From Sulfurospirillum sp. UBA6810 (GTDB lineage Bacteria > Campylobacterota > Campylobacteria > Campylobacterales > Sulfurospirillaceae): 15,646 bases of DNA. Position 1 is the stretch's first letter. The number at the start of each line of letters is the position of its first letter. The translations under genes and the position numbers were made by a program. The DNA lies in contig DKEY01000123.1 of NCBI GenBank assembly GCA_002469305.1, positions 1-15,646 of the forward strand, read 5' to 3'. Under the pieces are notes generated by a model. It was not told the DNA's origin and searched no databases. It saw only the letters and a program-made list of their open reading frames with translations. Positions 15,607 through 15,646 of the stretch are shown in pieces.

Positions 15607-15646
15607 ATGGAAAAGACAACGGTAGAACTGGCTTTAAGAAAATGTG
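15607..15646 (+). CDS. Start of a divergent plus-strand gene, cut by the window edge
   Basis: ATG at 15607 follows AAAGGGG (15596-15602), a good Shine-Dalgarno, and opens MEKTTVELALRKC before the window ends. Thirteen residues are too few to identify the product. There is no signal-peptide character, so a cytoplasmic protein is likely. It is divergent from the operon and shares its 219-bp upstream region, so any regulator bound there could affect both. Confidence 0.6.
   Translation, partial: MEKTTVELALRKC

Noticed and set aside
1..15646. tRNA, rRNA, CRISPR arrays, insertion sequences, transposases or phage genes
   Set aside because: None was seen: no cloverleaf or rRNA-like stretch in the short gaps, no regularly spaced direct repeats with spacers, and no transposase-like protein or terminal inverted repeats.

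Overview
The window is AT-rich (roughly one third G+C by eye) and nearly all coding. Spacing, Shine-Dalgarno sequences and codon choice suggest a Campylobacterota (epsilonproteobacterial) genome of the Sulfurimonas/Sulfurospirillum/Arcobacter kind. This placement is an inference from composition and protein style; no marker gene is present.

Almost everything is one co-directional minus-strand block, read from right to left. A 219-bp divergent intergenic region (15388-15606) holds candidate promoters and a perfect tandem 11-bp repeat. The gene order is: (1) a secreted protein with a CARDB domain (14569-15387); (2) an outer-membrane beta-barrel protein (13001-14572); (3) a terminator-like hairpin (12967-12995); (4) a giant 2772-residue exported protein with an N-terminal FecR domain and a long array of diverged beta-rich repeats (4626-12944); (5) a secreted fibronectin type III protein (2719-4629); (6) a CHASE2 sensor histidine kinase of the HisKA_2 type (753-2726); (7) a response regulator with a winged-helix DNA-binding domain (75-749). 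Four of the five junctions are overlaps or 3-base gaps, so this is very probably one operon. The exception is the junction with the hairpin. At the left edge another minus-strand gene starts at base 3, with its own Shine-Dalgarno and a possible promoter. At the right edge a divergent plus-strand gene starts at 15607.

The cluster looks like a self-contained envelope system. Four exported proteins (surface barrel, giant FecR/repeat protein, FN3 protein, CARDB protein) are encoded with a two-component pair whose sensor has a large periplasmic CHASE2 domain. There is no TonB-dependent receptor, ECF sigma factor or anti-sigma segment, so it is not a FecIRA system. The best working hypothesis is that the periplasmic/outer-membrane assembly is sensed by the kinase, and that the regulator acts on the operon's own promoter through the tandem repeat. 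The substrate or signal cannot be read from the sequence. The most novel element is the giant protein. Its residues about 500-1480 hold seven recognisable copies of a 137-184 residue unit that I cannot assign to a known family.
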